From contig NZ_QCXX01000004.1 in NCBI RefSeq assembly GCF_003071065.1, positions 790,028 to 854,027 on the forward strand: 64,000 nucleotides of DNA. The letters are read 5' to 3'. How positions within the stretch are numbered: position 1 is the first letter of the stretch; the number at the start of each line of letters is the position of its first letter. This DNA is from Sphingobacterium athyrii. GTDB lineage: Bacteria > Bacteroidota > Bacteroidia > Sphingobacteriales > Sphingobacteriaceae. This document shows, in pieces, positions 43,802 through 53,669 of the stretch. The notes beneath the pieces were generated by a model. That model ran no database searches and was not told the origin of the DNA. It worked only from the letters and a program-made list of their open reading frames with translations. The translations under genes were made by a program, and so were the position numbers.

Positions 43802-44818
43802 TTATTTTGTTAATATTTCTTTATAATTTGGTAAAATGGATTTGAATTTTGCGATCACAACATCCAGACTATCTTTCGAATTTCCGCCGGAAGCATTGAG
43901 ATGGCCGCCCCCATTGAAATACAATTTACAGATTTCATTACAGGGAACTTCTCCAATCGATCGCAAAGATAGTTTAATTTGTTCATTTCTGTCAATAATT
44001 AACGCAGCTAATCGAATTCCTTTGATGGAAAGTGCATAATTGACCAAACCTTCGGTATCTCCTGTGATGACCTGAAATTGATTGAGGTCTTCTTTGGTTA
44101 CATGAATGACAGCGGTATTATACTCGTGAATGACTTCGAGGCGGTTGAGCAGACAAAAGCCCAGAAACTTGAGACGGCTTTCCGAAGAACTGTTGTAAAT
44201 TTCTTCATGGATCGCCCAGTTTTGTGCGCCACAGTCAATTAAAGTCGCAATGATACGGTGGATTTCGGATGTCGTAGAGCGAAAACGGAAAGAGCCAGTA
44301 TCGGTCATAATACCCGTATAAAGACAAGTAGCCATATCCGCACTGATACTGTCTTCATCTTGCATCTCATTCACCAAAAAACGGTAGATTAATTGCGCGG
44401 TTGCAGCTGCTGAAGGATCCCAAAAGGCATAATCTTCGAATCCTTCCGGATCCAGGTGATGATCAATCATGCATTTGATTCCTTTTGCCCCACGGATAGG
44501 GTCTCCCATCTCATGAATACGGCTCAGACCGTTGAAGTCCAGGCAGAATAACACATCTGCTGTCTCAATCTGCTGATTATGTAGGATAATATTTTGCGTA
44601 TAAATCTGCACTTTTTCCAAACCGGGCAGCCAGTCTAAAAAAGCCGGGAAATCTGATGGTACGATTAGATTAACATGGTGTCCCTTTGTGGTTAACCAAA
44701 AATATAATCCCAAGGATGAACCCAATGCATCTCCGTCCGGCTTGTAATGTGTGGTGATTACAATACGCTTTGGTTCAGCCAATAATTCTTTTAATTCTTC
44801 CGATTTTAGCATAGTCAT
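43802..44818 (-). CDS. DHH/DHHA1 phosphoesterase, NrnA-like
   Basis: A 338-aa two-domain phosphoesterase. The DHH domain shows TTHYKPDGDALGSSLGLYFWL, LFCLDFNGLSRI and the namesake CMIDHHLDPEGF; the DHHA1 domain ends in NGGGHLNASGGNSK. Relatives hydrolyse short RNA oligonucleotides and/or pAp (NrnA), or cyclic-dinucleotide breakdown products. The start could be 44818 or the Met at 44812; a good promoter lies 11 bases upstream, giving a very short leader. It heads a two-gene unit with the FKBP gene. Confidence 0.9.
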   Translation of the reverse strand: MTMLKSEELKELLAEPKRIVITTHYKPDGDALGSSLGLYFWLTTKGHHVNLIVPSDFPAFLDWLPGLEKVQIYTQNIILHNQQIETADVLFCLDFNGLSRIHEMGDPIRGAKGIKCMIDHHLDPEGFEDYAFWDPSAAATAQLIYRFLVNEMQDEDSISADMATCLYTGIMTDTGSFRFRSTTSEIHRIIATLIDCGAQNWAIHEEIYNSSSESRLKFLGFCLLNRLEVIHEYNTAVIHVTKEDLNQFQVITGDTEGLVNYALSIKGIRLAALIIDRNEQIKLSLRSIGEVPCNEICKLYFNGGGHLNASGGNSKDSLDVVIAKFKSILPNYKEILTK

Positions 44819-44828
44819 ATTAAGTCTG

Positions 44829-44860
44829 CAAACCTACTATAAAAAATTTAGATTAGACAA
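44829..44860 (-). promoter_or_regulatory. Promoter of the NrnA-FKBP unit
   Basis: Minus-strand TTG at 44858-44860, a 21-base spacer and TAGGTTTG at 44829-44836. The predicted transcript start is within about 10 bases of the ATG, so the mRNA would be almost leaderless. Confidence 0.6.
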
Positions 44861-44929
44861 ATTTTTTATAAACATCTTTTGCGTCTTATTTTGTTTTGTT
44901 TTGGGTTTAAAAAATTGATTTACAAGTTT

Positions 44930-47569
44930 TTAAAACTTGTAAACATAAACCTTAAAATCCTTTTTCATGCAAATCAGATAATTCGCATTGTCGCCATAGT
45001 TAATCGGTCCATAATAGAACTTTGAAAAGCCTTCCATTGGGAATCCTTCTTGTATCAAACCATCCGACCCAAAGACATAAATCATGCGATTGTCAGTGCC
45101 GACTCCCAATACATCGGATTTACCGATACGTTTAAAAAACAGTGGCCTGTTGCTCGCATCTTCAATGAATTTATATTCAAAATAGGAGGAGGAGTCCCTT
45201 GCGCTATAGGCCTTCAATTTATTGTTGGCTAAAATGATAAAATCTCGATCGGCACCGCCACTGATATCTTCGAAGTTAAAGAAAGCATCCTTGCCCCAGC
45301 TTCCCAGTTTTATTTTCTTCGTTTCACCTTCAAAAGGAACTTTGAAAACACTGCCTTTATTATCGGCAACATAGACAAACGAATTTTTTTCATCTGAAGC
45401 AGCGACTAGACCGATCGGGTTCTTAACACTTTCGCCTTCGGTGTCCAAAGTTTGTTTTCGGATAATTTTGCCATTTTCATTGAAAAAATAAACAGAAGCT
45501 GTACTGGTGCCTGCTATAATGTAATTCGTCTGGCCCAAAGCTGTTGTTTTGAGGTCAAATAGAATACGGCTGTCTACACTATTATTCTCCATTCCCTCCA
45601 CTTTCTTGCCATCTAAAGTATAAGCCAAAATGCGATCCGTGGCCGGGATATAGATTCGTTGTTCTTTATTGAAGTTGGTCATTGTAGCGCCATAGCTTGC
45701 GGTAGAAGGTAGTTCGACCGAAAAGCCGTTTACATTTTTCCCGTCGGGCGTAATCCGGTACAGCCGATTTTTGGTGACAATGACAATACTGAGATCTTGT
45801 AATTGAATCGGTTCACCCAAAATCTCGCCCTGGAAAAGGTTTTGCCAAAGTTCCTTTCCATCTGGTGAAAACGCATGTACGGTATGATCCTGCTCTTGGA
45901 TCATGATGAATTTGTTTTTACCATCCTGATCCAGAATCCACGGCTTATTGATCATACGGTTTTCAAGCTGAACGGTCCATTCCGGTTTGCCACCCAGACG
46001 TGTATCACTTTTATAAAGTCCATATAAGCTGGATGCGAATGTGCCTTGATTGCCGCTTAACTGGTATGACCAGGAATAAAAGTTTTGAAAGCCAAATTGC
46101 TCCTCGTCTTTAAAATTCTTTGCATAATCGGATTTTAGGTTATCCAAAATAGTGCTTTTAGCAGCTTTCGGTTCCAAATAAAAGGTGACATTGCTGCGGC
46201 TGTTTTGTAAAGCTGCGTGATTCTTGAAAATAGCAGTGCCCGATAAAAATTGCCTCTCACGGAATGATTCGCGATAATCCCGTAGAATTCCTGTTCTGCT
46301 TGCGACAACCATGATATTGTCAACGATGGTAAAATAGGGCCTTGTGAAACCCTTGAACGGTTCACCAAAAGAGGCATATAAGAGGTGAGAATACTTAAAT
46401 TGATAGATTGAGTCACCTACTGAAGAACTGAATTTCTTGAAGTTATTTGCAAATAAGCTGGAATCTGATAAGCTGATTAATCCAAGTACATCTTGATTAT
46501 CCAATTCAGCCAGTGCAAATTCATCATTGAAGAGCGGTGTAATGACGCTATCAAAGGAAATTTTAGTGTCATCTTCGAAATTTTTAACGTTCTTGCTTAT
46601 ACGGTCATATTCTTTTTGCTGGATTAACAGTTCTTTTAATCCAGAATGAAAGCTGGCTGCATCTGAAATACTGAAATCAATATAAGAAGCCGCATTTTTT
46701 GGTAAATAATTTCCTAATGCCTGAACTTGGGGTGTTTGATTGGCAAATAATTGCAGATAGCTGTTTTTACTTCCTGTAAGATCTGTTTCACCCTTAAAGA
46801 TAAGCGCATCCTGTTTAAAATTCATATTCCAGGAGGTTTGTCCCTTCAGTGAATCGATTAAATTGAGGTAATTGCCAAATTTTGATTTCGTCAATATCCG
46901 GGCAACCTGCGCGAGCTGTTCATTGAAAAAATACAGACTGAGGGGAGTATTTTTATTGTTGTGATTGACAAAGAACTCAATCTGTTTTGTATTTATTTTT
47001 CGGACATTCTTGTCGAAAATTTGTGCGAGAACCTGTTTTGAATAACTGGCAAAAACAATTTCATGTGAATAGGCACAATAGAGCGTGCTGTCTTTTATTC
47101 CCTTATTGAGGCCGAAGAATCGTTGCCCCAGGGTGTCAAATAGTTGCACCTTGTAATTGTTACCGATCTGTCCGACAAGTGTGCCCAGTGAATTATTGTC
47201 CAGACTTTGGCCAACCTGAACACTATAAAGTGGTGTTATCTGATCTTTTTCCCGGTGAAAAGATAACAAGATCTGTTGACCAGTAACGAAGGGGCTGAGT
47301 TGTTCACTGCGCAGCAATTCTCCTTTTAATCGTTCGAGATCATCAAAATTTCCTTGTCCCAGAATGGCCTTAAATAATTCGTACTCATTAAATATTGTGT
47401 CTACAGTCTCGTCGTTGGCGAAAGATGCAATGGCCAGGGTGTTTTCTGGTAAATATTGTAAGGCCTTTGAATCCTGTTTGTTGTTTTTATTAAAATCTCC
47501 GAAAAGATAGATCGTTGCCGCAATGACGGCTATGAATAATAAAATAGTGATGACTATTGTTTTTTTCAT
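44930..47569 (-). CDS. Large membrane-anchored protein of unknown function with a propeller-like C-terminus
   Basis: An 879-aa protein with one N-terminal transmembrane helix (residues 4-24, ITILLFIAVIAATIYLFG) and the rest exported. Residues about 35-520 look like a DUF3352-style region (LQYLPENTLAIASFAND; YLPKNAASYIDFSISD). From about 530 the sequence is beta-rich with repeated units such as NKFIMIQEQDHTVHAFSPDG, LSIVIVTKNRLYRITPDG and DRILAYTLDGKKVEG, typical of a PQQ/WD-type propeller. I do not recognise a named family. It stands alone, with an imperfect inverted repeat (47588-47617) just upstream and an AT-rich hairpin at its stop. Confidence 0.75.
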   Translation of the reverse strand: MKKTIVITILLFIAVIAATIYLFGDFNKNNKQDSKALQYLPENTLAIASFANDETVDTIFNEYELFKAILGQGNFDDLERLKGELLRSEQLSPFVTGQQILLSFHREKDQITPLYSVQVGQSLDNNSLGTLVGQIGNNYKVQLFDTLGQRFFGLNKGIKDSTLYCAYSHEIVFASYSKQVLAQIFDKNVRKINTKQIEFFVNHNNKNTPLSLYFFNEQLAQVARILTKSKFGNYLNLIDSLKGQTSWNMNFKQDALIFKGETDLTGSKNSYLQLFANQTPQVQALGNYLPKNAASYIDFSISDAASFHSGLKELLIQQKEYDRISKNVKNFEDDTKISFDSVITPLFNDEFALAELDNQDVLGLISLSDSSLFANNFKKFSSSVGDSIYQFKYSHLLYASFGEPFKGFTRPYFTIVDNIMVVASRTGILRDYRESFRERQFLSGTAIFKNHAALQNSRSNVTFYLEPKAAKSTILDNLKSDYAKNFKDEEQFGFQNFYSWSYQLSGNQGTFASSLYGLYKSDTRLGGKPEWTVQLENRMINKPWILDQDGKNKFIMIQEQDHTVHAFSPDGKELWQNLFQGEILGEPIQLQDLSIVIVTKNRLYRITPDGKNVNGFSVELPSTASYGATMTNFNKEQRIYIPATDRILAYTLDGKKVEGMENNSVDSRILFDLKTTALGQTNYIIAGTSTASVYFFNENGKIIRKQTLDTEGESVKNPIGLVAASDEKNSFVYVADNKGSVFKVPFEGETKKIKLGSWGKDAFFNFEDISGGADRDFIILANNKLKAYSARDSSSYFEYKFIEDASNRPLFFKRIGKSDVLGVGTDNRMIYVFGSDGLIQEGFPMEGFSKFYYGPINYGDNANYLICMKKDFKVYVYKF

Positions 47570-47838
47570 CAGAATATATATTTATGAGTGCTCATCTTCA
47601 ATGGTATAGATGAACACGTTTCAGTCAATTTGTTTTTTATAGTAATGAAGCTATCAACCTGGATAAACTTATGATGGTTTCATCAGTAAAACAAACCTAA
47701 CAAAAATATGCGGGAAGCGCTAGAAAATCATCCCGATAATGGGGCTTTGTAATATAAATTTAACAAAATATTCCTTATTTTGTTCGGTTTTTAATACATT
47801 TATCGGAGAAACACGTTTTCAGCATTCACTTTATTATA

Positions 47839-48228
47839 ATGAATAAGAGAATCATTTTAGCCGCTTCGTTATTAGGAGCATTAGCTGTAATATTAGGGGC
47901 CTTTGGTGCCCACGGTCTAGAAGGAAAGGTAAGTGCATATCATATCGAAACTTGGAAAACTGCAAATCAGTATCATTTCTATCATACCTTTGCATTGCTA
48001 TTTTTATCTACTTTTTCGCGTGCAAAAACCTATTCAATTAAAGTGTCTTTTATCGCCTTTATTGTTGGTATTATCTTTTTTTCGGGGTCGCTATATGTTC
48101 TTAGTGTCAGGGAGATAACCGGTTTTGGGAATCCCGCCATCTTGGGACCTATCACTCCTTTGGGGGGGCTATCATTGATCATCGGGTGGATTGCCTTATT
48201 TGTGGCCGCGCTAAAGAACAAATCATAA
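47839..48228 (+). CDS. DUF423 (YgdD/TMEM256-like) membrane protein
   Basis: A 129-aa protein with four hydrophobic helices. The family marks are ALAVILGAFGAHGLEG at the N-terminus, the TANQYHFYHTFALLFL segment and the C-terminal FGNPAILGPITPLGGLSLIIGW. The function of DUF423 proteins is unknown; E. coli YgdD is an example. It is followed by a hairpin terminator. Confidence 0.9.
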   Translation: MNKRIILAASLLGALAVILGAFGAHGLEGKVSAYHIETWKTANQYHFYHTFALLFLSTFSRAKTYSIKVSFIAFIVGIIFFSGSLYVLSVREITGFGNPAILGPITPLGGLSLIIGWIALFVAALKNKS

Positions 48229-48274
48229 CCCTGCTGTTTGCATTAAATAAAGCCCAGGAGCCTTAAAAATATGG

Positions 48275-48314
48275 AGCCTTCCCAAAGACTAAGTCCGGGA
48301 AGGCTTTCTTTTTG
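48275..48314 (+). terminator. Terminator after the DUF423 gene
   Basis: Stem AGCCTTCCC / GGGAAGGCT with a 13-base loop, followed by TTCTTTTT, 46 bases after the stop. Confidence 0.8.
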
Positions 48315-48376
48315 AAGGAGGACTTCGCTGTTCTTTCTGCGGCTTTTTTTGTATTTTTATCCCATAATAAGAAATT

Positions 48377-50860
48377 ATGTCCAATCCGCAATCTTCGATT
48401 TTTAGTGAAAGAGATACCTTGTTCATTGATGTGGTTCTACCGTTGGCTCTAGCAAGAACATACACCTACCGTATTCCGGCTGACTGGAATGATCGGGTAC
48501 AGGTTGGGATTCGGGTCATCGTGCAATTTGGACGAAATAAAATTTATTCGGCTGTGGTGAAATCTGTCAGCAAAGAAGCTCCACTAAAATACGAAGCAAA
48601 GTATATTTTAGATATCATTGATGACAAGCCTATCGTCAATCTGGCCCAATTTAAATTGTGGGATTGGTTGGCAGATTACTATATGTGTAGTTTGGGTGAG
48701 GTCATGCAAGCTGCTCTTCCAGCGGCATTAAAATTGGCAAGTGAAACAAAAGTAGCGTCTTCGATAACAGCGGAATTTGACCGATCAACGCTATCTGATA
48801 AAGAATACCTCATTATTGAAGCGCTGGAGGTGGCGGGAGAACTTAAGGTCAATGATATCGTAAAGTTACTGGGACAGAAAACCGTATTTCCGATATTAAA
48901 ACAATTGTTTGACAAAGGTATCGTCCTTATTTCAGAGGAAATTACAGAAAGGTATAAACCTAAAACAAAAGCATTTCTGCGTTTTGCTCCGGACTTTAGA
49001 AATGAGAATGCGAAGCGTGAACTTTTGGATAGTCTCAACCGTGCGCCCAAACAGCAGGATGCGGTCCTGGCATTTATGCAGCTCGTCAAGAAAACGGAGG
49101 AGATTACGCGTCCCATGCTGGCAGAGGCCTCAGGCTGCGGTAATGCAGCGATCACAGCTTTGATCGACAAAGGAGTATTTGAAATAAAGGAAAAGGTCGT
49201 GTCGAGGTTTCAGGGAGAAGATATCGAACTGGATGCCAATTTTCAATTCAATGAAAACCAACAAAGAGCCTACGATGAAATTAGCGCATCTTTTGAAGAG
49301 AAAGAGGTGACACTCTTACACGGCGTTACAGCATCGGGTAAAACGCAGATTTACATAAGGCTGATCGAACAGGCCATAGCGGCGGGGAAATCGGCATTGT
49401 ATCTTTTGCCGGAGATTGCATTGACGGCACAGATTACAGCGCGTCTAAAATTACATTTTGGTGATAAGCTCGGAGTTTATCACTCTAAATTCAATGACAA
49501 CGAACGGGCCGAAGTATGGCACAAAGTAATGAAGGACGAATTTCAGGTCGTTATTGGCGCCCGTTCTTCTGTATTTCTTCCCTTTCAGGATCTGGGAATT
49601 ATTATTGTCGATGAAGAACATGAAAGCTCATACAAGCAATTTGATCCGGCACCACGCTACCATGCTCGGGATACGGCCATTTATTTAGGATTTTTGCATC
49701 AAACTAAGGTGCTGTTGGGGTCTGCAACACCATCGTTGGAAAGCTATTATAACGCCAAGGCAAAGAAGTACGGATTTGTACAGTTGTTGGAACGTTATGG
49801 TAATGCACAATTGCCCAGTGTCGAACTGGTCAATATTCCTGAGGAAGGGCGAAAAGAAAATATGTTCTCCTATTTCTCAGGGACGTTGTTAAAGGCTATT
49901 GAAGAGGCTGTTAAAAATAAGGAACAAGTTATTCTGTTTCAGAATAGGCGTGGACATACCACCATGATCCAGTGCAATACCTGCGGTTTTGTAGCCAAAT
50001 GTGTGAATTGCGATGTTAGTTTAACTTATCACAAAAGTTCCAATATGATGCATTGCCATTACTGTGGACATGTTGAACCGCCCCTGCGGGTCTGCCCGGC
50101 TTGTGGGATGCCGCACATCGAAAGCAAGGGTTTTGGAACGGAACGGGTGGAAGAGGAACTGGAATTGCTGATGCCGGAGATTCGTATTGGCCGGTTGGAT
50201 CTGGATTCCACCAAAGGAAAGTATGGATTTGACAAGATCATTACGGCCTTTGATGAGCATGAGTTTGATGTGCTGATCGGTACGCAGATGGTAGCCAAAG
50301 GGCTGGATTTCGGACGTGTCAGCTTAATCGGAGTGGTGAATGCGGATACAATTATTAATTTTCCTGATTTTCGGGCTTATGAGCGTTCGTTTTCCCTCTT
50401 TTCCCAGGTTGCTGGCCGAGCTGGCCGCCGGGAAGCCGGAGGACGAGTAATTATCCAAAGTTATACCACCAATCATAGGGTCTTGGAGCAGGTCGTTAAC
50501 AATGATTATGAGGGGATGTTTATGACAGAAATCACAGAGCGGAAGAATTATCTTTATCCTCCATTTTATCGGCTTATCCGTATTGATATTAAGCATATTG
50601 ATTTTCAAAAATGTTATGATTCTGCCAATCGTTTTGCTTCGGCACTGCGTCAGCAACTGGGCGCAAGGGTCTTAGGCCCCGAACCGCCACTGGTGTCCCG
50701 CGTGCGGAATAATTTTATTCAGACCATTACTCTCAAGATTGAACGGACAAATATCAGTATTGCCAAGGTAAAGGAGTTGATCCGATCCGTTTTATTGGAT
50801 TTTGAGCTTGATAAGACCAATACTGGTGTTCGTGTCCAGGTCGATGTCGATCCCTATTAA
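48377..50860 (+). CDS. priA: Primosomal protein N' (replication restart helicase)
   Basis: An 827-aa PriA helicase, which reloads the replisome at stalled forks. The 3'-DNA-binding domain opens the protein (FIDVVLPLALARTYTYRIP). Walker A is GVTASGKT at about residues 316-323, the DEEH box is at about 412 (IIVDEEHESSYKQ), and a zinc-binding region follows with eight cysteines, starting CNTCGFVAKCVNC and ending CPACG. The helicase motif QVAGRAGRREAGG is intact. Normal length and no disruption. It is monocistronic, preceded by the DUF423 terminator. Confidence 0.97.
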   Translation: MSNPQSSIFSERDTLFIDVVLPLALARTYTYRIPADWNDRVQVGIRVIVQFGRNKIYSAVVKSVSKEAPLKYEAKYILDIIDDKPIVNLAQFKLWDWLADYYMCSLGEVMQAALPAALKLASETKVASSITAEFDRSTLSDKEYLIIEALEVAGELKVNDIVKLLGQKTVFPILKQLFDKGIVLISEEITERYKPKTKAFLRFAPDFRNENAKRELLDSLNRAPKQQDAVLAFMQLVKKTEEITRPMLAEASGCGNAAITALIDKGVFEIKEKVVSRFQGEDIELDANFQFNENQQRAYDEISASFEEKEVTLLHGVTASGKTQIYIRLIEQAIAAGKSALYLLPEIALTAQITARLKLHFGDKLGVYHSKFNDNERAEVWHKVMKDEFQVVIGARSSVFLPFQDLGIIIVDEEHESSYKQFDPAPRYHARDTAIYLGFLHQTKVLLGSATPSLESYYNAKAKKYGFVQLLERYGNAQLPSVELVNIPEEGRKENMFSYFSGTLLKAIEEAVKNKEQVILFQNRRGHTTMIQCNTCGFVAKCVNCDVSLTYHKSSNMMHCHYCGHVEPPLRVCPACGMPHIESKGFGTERVEEELELLMPEIRIGRLDLDSTKGKYGFDKIITAFDEHEFDVLIGTQMVAKGLDFGRVSLIGVVNADTIINFPDFRAYERSFSLFSQVAGRAGRREAGGRVIIQSYTTNHRVLEQVVNNDYEGMFMTEITERKNYLYPPFYRLIRIDIKHIDFQKCYDSANRFASALRQQLGARVLGPEPPLVSRVRNNFIQTITLKIERTNISIAKVKELIRSVLLDFELDKTNTGVRVQVDVDPY

Positions 50861-51085
50861 GACCGTAGCTCTTGTACGCTTATCCGGCAGACTTATGTCA
50901 TCAATATTCTGAAACTAGTGCAATTTAATTGTTTTTAACTTGCTGTTGCTGTTTGGATTAGGTCTTTTTGAAGTAGCGCAGCTTTGTTCTACGTACGGTA
51001 TTCAGTGCCATGTATTGGCTTGACGCTAAATGATTTGTGAATAGTTCGGCTAAATATCCCTTTTTAAAAGTAAATTTGAAACATC

Positions 51086-51742
51086 ATGGCGTATAAGTTT
51101 ATTGATAATTATCGGGAAAGAGGTGCACGCAAGAAATTGGTCGAGCATCTAAAAGGAAGAGGTATTGAAGATCAAAAAGTATTGGAAGCCATTGGAAAAG
51201 TACCGCGCCATTTCTTTTTTGATGAAACCTTTTGGAATCAGGCTTATCGGGATATTGCTTTTCCTATCGGTGACGGACAGACGATTTCACAACCCTATAC
51301 TGTCGCTTATCAATCAGAATTGCTCCACGTGAAAAGGGGAGATAAGGTGCTGGAAATAGGAACTGGATCAGGCTATCAAACCTGTATTCTGCTTGAACTT
51401 GGCGCTGAGGTGTATACCATAGAACGTCAGGAAAATCTTTATCAACGGACAATTCAGGTGCTGCCCTATATGGGCTATAAGGCAAATTTCTTTTTAGGTG
51501 ATGGTTCCAAAGGTATTGTAGAGCATGCCCCTTACGATAAAATCATTGTAACTGCAGGAGCCCCATTTGTACCAGAAATCATGCTGAAACAGCTGAAAAT
51601 AGGGGGGATTTTCGTTATTCCGGTGGGAGACGAGAAGTCTCAGAAGATGGTAACAATAATTCGTGTGGGGGAAAATGATTTTGATCGAATAGAATTAGAT
51701 ACCTTTCGTTTTGTGCCTTTGGTGGGGGACCAGGCCTGGTAG
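51086..51742 (+). CDS. pcm: Protein-L-isoaspartate O-methyltransferase
   Basis: A 218-aa SAM-dependent methyltransferase that starts repair of isoaspartyl residues in aged proteins. Motif I is VLEIGTGSGYQTCILLELGA and the substrate region is PIGDGQTISQPYTVAYQSELL; VPRHFFFDETFWNQAY and GGIFVIPVGDE are also typical. A TAAATTTG (51071-51078) lies just before the ATG but has no matching -33. The MutS-like gene starts 4 bases after its stop, so the two are co-transcribed. Confidence 0.93.
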   Translation: MAYKFIDNYRERGARKKLVEHLKGRGIEDQKVLEAIGKVPRHFFFDETFWNQAYRDIAFPIGDGQTISQPYTVAYQSELLHVKRGDKVLEIGTGSGYQTCILLELGAEVYTIERQENLYQRTIQVLPYMGYKANFFLGDGSKGIVEHAPYDKIIVTAGAPFVPEIMLKQLKIGGIFVIPVGDEKSQKMVTIIRVGENDFDRIELDTFRFVPLVGDQAW

Positions 51743-51746
51743 TTGA

Positions 51747-53600
51747 ATGATTGATGGAATAAAAAATTATTTAGGGATGAATTCAATCGCTACATTATAT
51801 GCGCAAAAGCATCAAGAAATTGCGTCAACGCTCTTAAAATTAAATAAGCAGGTGAATACCTTGAGCTTCATACGGCTATTCGTTATTCTTGGCGGTGGAG
51901 CGCTGTTGTTTTATACTTTTCAGTTGGAAAGTCTACCTCTGGTGTTCTTTTGTTTCTTTGCCTTGTTATTCCTTTTTGCGTATTTGGTGCGCCGGCAAAG
52001 TCAACTGGAACTTCAGAAAAATTATTTTGAAGCCTATTTAAAGGTACTTTCCAACGAACAGACCGTAGCTGAAGGGAAAGCAAACATGTATGCCCATGGA
52101 GAGCAATTTGAAGATGGCAACCATCCTTACGGTTCGGATATGGATGTATTTGGATCCCATTCTTTATTTGCCCAATTGAACCGCTCGACAACGAAGCAGG
52201 GTATTGACCTGCTGGCATCTTGGTTCAGTGCTCCTTTGGATAAGGAGCAGATCTGGCGCAATCAGGAAGCCTCGAAAGAATTGGAAAATGAATCGGAATG
52301 GATATGGGATTTTCAGGCAAAACTGCTGGCAAACCTAAATCATAAGCTGGATATTAAAGCTTTTTTGTCCAATTATTTTCAAGATCGAAATTTTAACTTT
52401 GGAAACGCCTTCATGCGCATGTATGTCAAGGTTGGTCCGGCTTTATTTGCGGTGGCGCTCATTGGTAGTTTTTTTATCCCCAAATTTGCGGCTGTCGCCA
52501 CTATATTGGGCCTGTTTCATGTGCTTTGGGCTTTTGCCAAAGCAGGTAACATAAGTTTATTCTCCTCAAGAATAGATAAGATAGGCGGAATGCTGGAATC
52601 CTATGCCGATGCCATACAGGCTATTGAAAGCCATTCATGGAAGTCTGCATCGCTACAGGAAATGGCGAATGAATTAAAGCAAGGCAATCATGCTGAACCT
52701 ATTTCAAGAGCGTTTAAAAAACTCGCCAAACTGATCAATAATCTGGATGCGCGAAATAATGTATTCGTTGGTCTGTTTCTGAATCTTTTTTTGCTTTGGG
52801 ATTTTAGACAGGTATTGGCGATTATAGATTGGAAAAATAAGTATGAACAGGAAATTTTGAATTCATTTGATACCCTGGCAAAAGTAGAGGCCGTGAATAG
52901 TCTGGCCATCTGGAAAAGAAACCACCCAACTTATATTTACCCGGTCATTTTAAACCGTCCTAACGAAGATAAGATTGAAGCACATGGCGTTTTCCATCCG
53001 CTGATTCCGAGCGAACAGGTTGTTGCCAATGATTATACAAGTATGGATCATCGGGTTGCATTGGTCACCGGATCCAATATGGCGGGGAAAAGTACGTTCT
53101 TGCGGACAATTGGAATAAATGCCGTTCTGGCCTATGCCGGAGCCAGCGTTGCCGCTACAACATTTCGGCTACCGATTTATAAGCTTATATCCTATATGCG
53201 TATCCGGGATAACCTGAATGAAAGTACCTCTACCTTCAAGGCAGAGCTCAATCGAATGAAATTTATATTAGATACAGTCGCTTCCTATACGGATAGTTTC
53301 TTCCTGATTGATGAAATGCTACGTGGTACAAATTCGGTGGACAAGTATTTGGGATCCCGTGCGATTATCAAAAAATTAGTCCGCTTGGAGGGGAAAGGTA
53401 TGGTGGCTACACATGATCTGCAACTGTCCAGTTTGGAGCAGGAGTTTCCGGGAGAAATCAAAAATTATCATTTTGACATTCAGGTGGACGAGGGGCAGAT
53501 GCTGTTTGACTATAAATTGAAGACCGGAGAGTGTAAGATCTTCAATGCCTCGTTGTTACTAAAGGGTATAGGGGTGGATATCGAAGAAAATATTGGATAA
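51747..53600 (+). CDS. Membrane-anchored MutS-like ATPase
   Basis: A 617-aa protein with the MutS core and ATPase domains but no N-terminal mismatch-recognition domain. Two hydrophobic segments lie near residues 45-85, and two more near 225-262, which suggest membrane attachment. The ATPase has Walker A TGSNMAGKSTFLRTIG at about 442-450, the NESTSTFKAELNRM segment, Walker B FFLIDEMLRGTNS and the H-loop VATHDLQL. True MutS is about 850 aa, so this is a paralogue common in Bacteroidota; its role in repair is not established. The start could also be the Met at 51777. Confidence 0.85.
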   Translation: MIDGIKNYLGMNSIATLYAQKHQEIASTLLKLNKQVNTLSFIRLFVILGGGALLFYTFQLESLPLVFFCFFALLFLFAYLVRRQSQLELQKNYFEAYLKVLSNEQTVAEGKANMYAHGEQFEDGNHPYGSDMDVFGSHSLFAQLNRSTTKQGIDLLASWFSAPLDKEQIWRNQEASKELENESEWIWDFQAKLLANLNHKLDIKAFLSNYFQDRNFNFGNAFMRMYVKVGPALFAVALIGSFFIPKFAAVATILGLFHVLWAFAKAGNISLFSSRIDKIGGMLESYADAIQAIESHSWKSASLQEMANELKQGNHAEPISRAFKKLAKLINNLDARNNVFVGLFLNLFLLWDFRQVLAIIDWKNKYEQEILNSFDTLAKVEAVNSLAIWKRNHPTYIYPVILNRPNEDKIEAHGVFHPLIPSEQVVANDYTSMDHRVALVTGSNMAGKSTFLRTIGINAVLAYAGASVAATTFRLPIYKLISYMRIRDNLNESTSTFKAELNRMKFILDTVASYTDSFFLIDEMLRGTNSVDKYLGSRAIIKKLVRLEGKGMVATHDLQLSSLEQEFPGEIKNYHFDIQVDEGQMLFDYKLKTGECKIFNASLLLKGIGVDIEENIG

Positions 53601-53669
53601 AAATGACTCAATTGTTTTGGGATAGCCTTACATTTGTGTCCTCTTAAATCCACAAAATTAACACAATAA

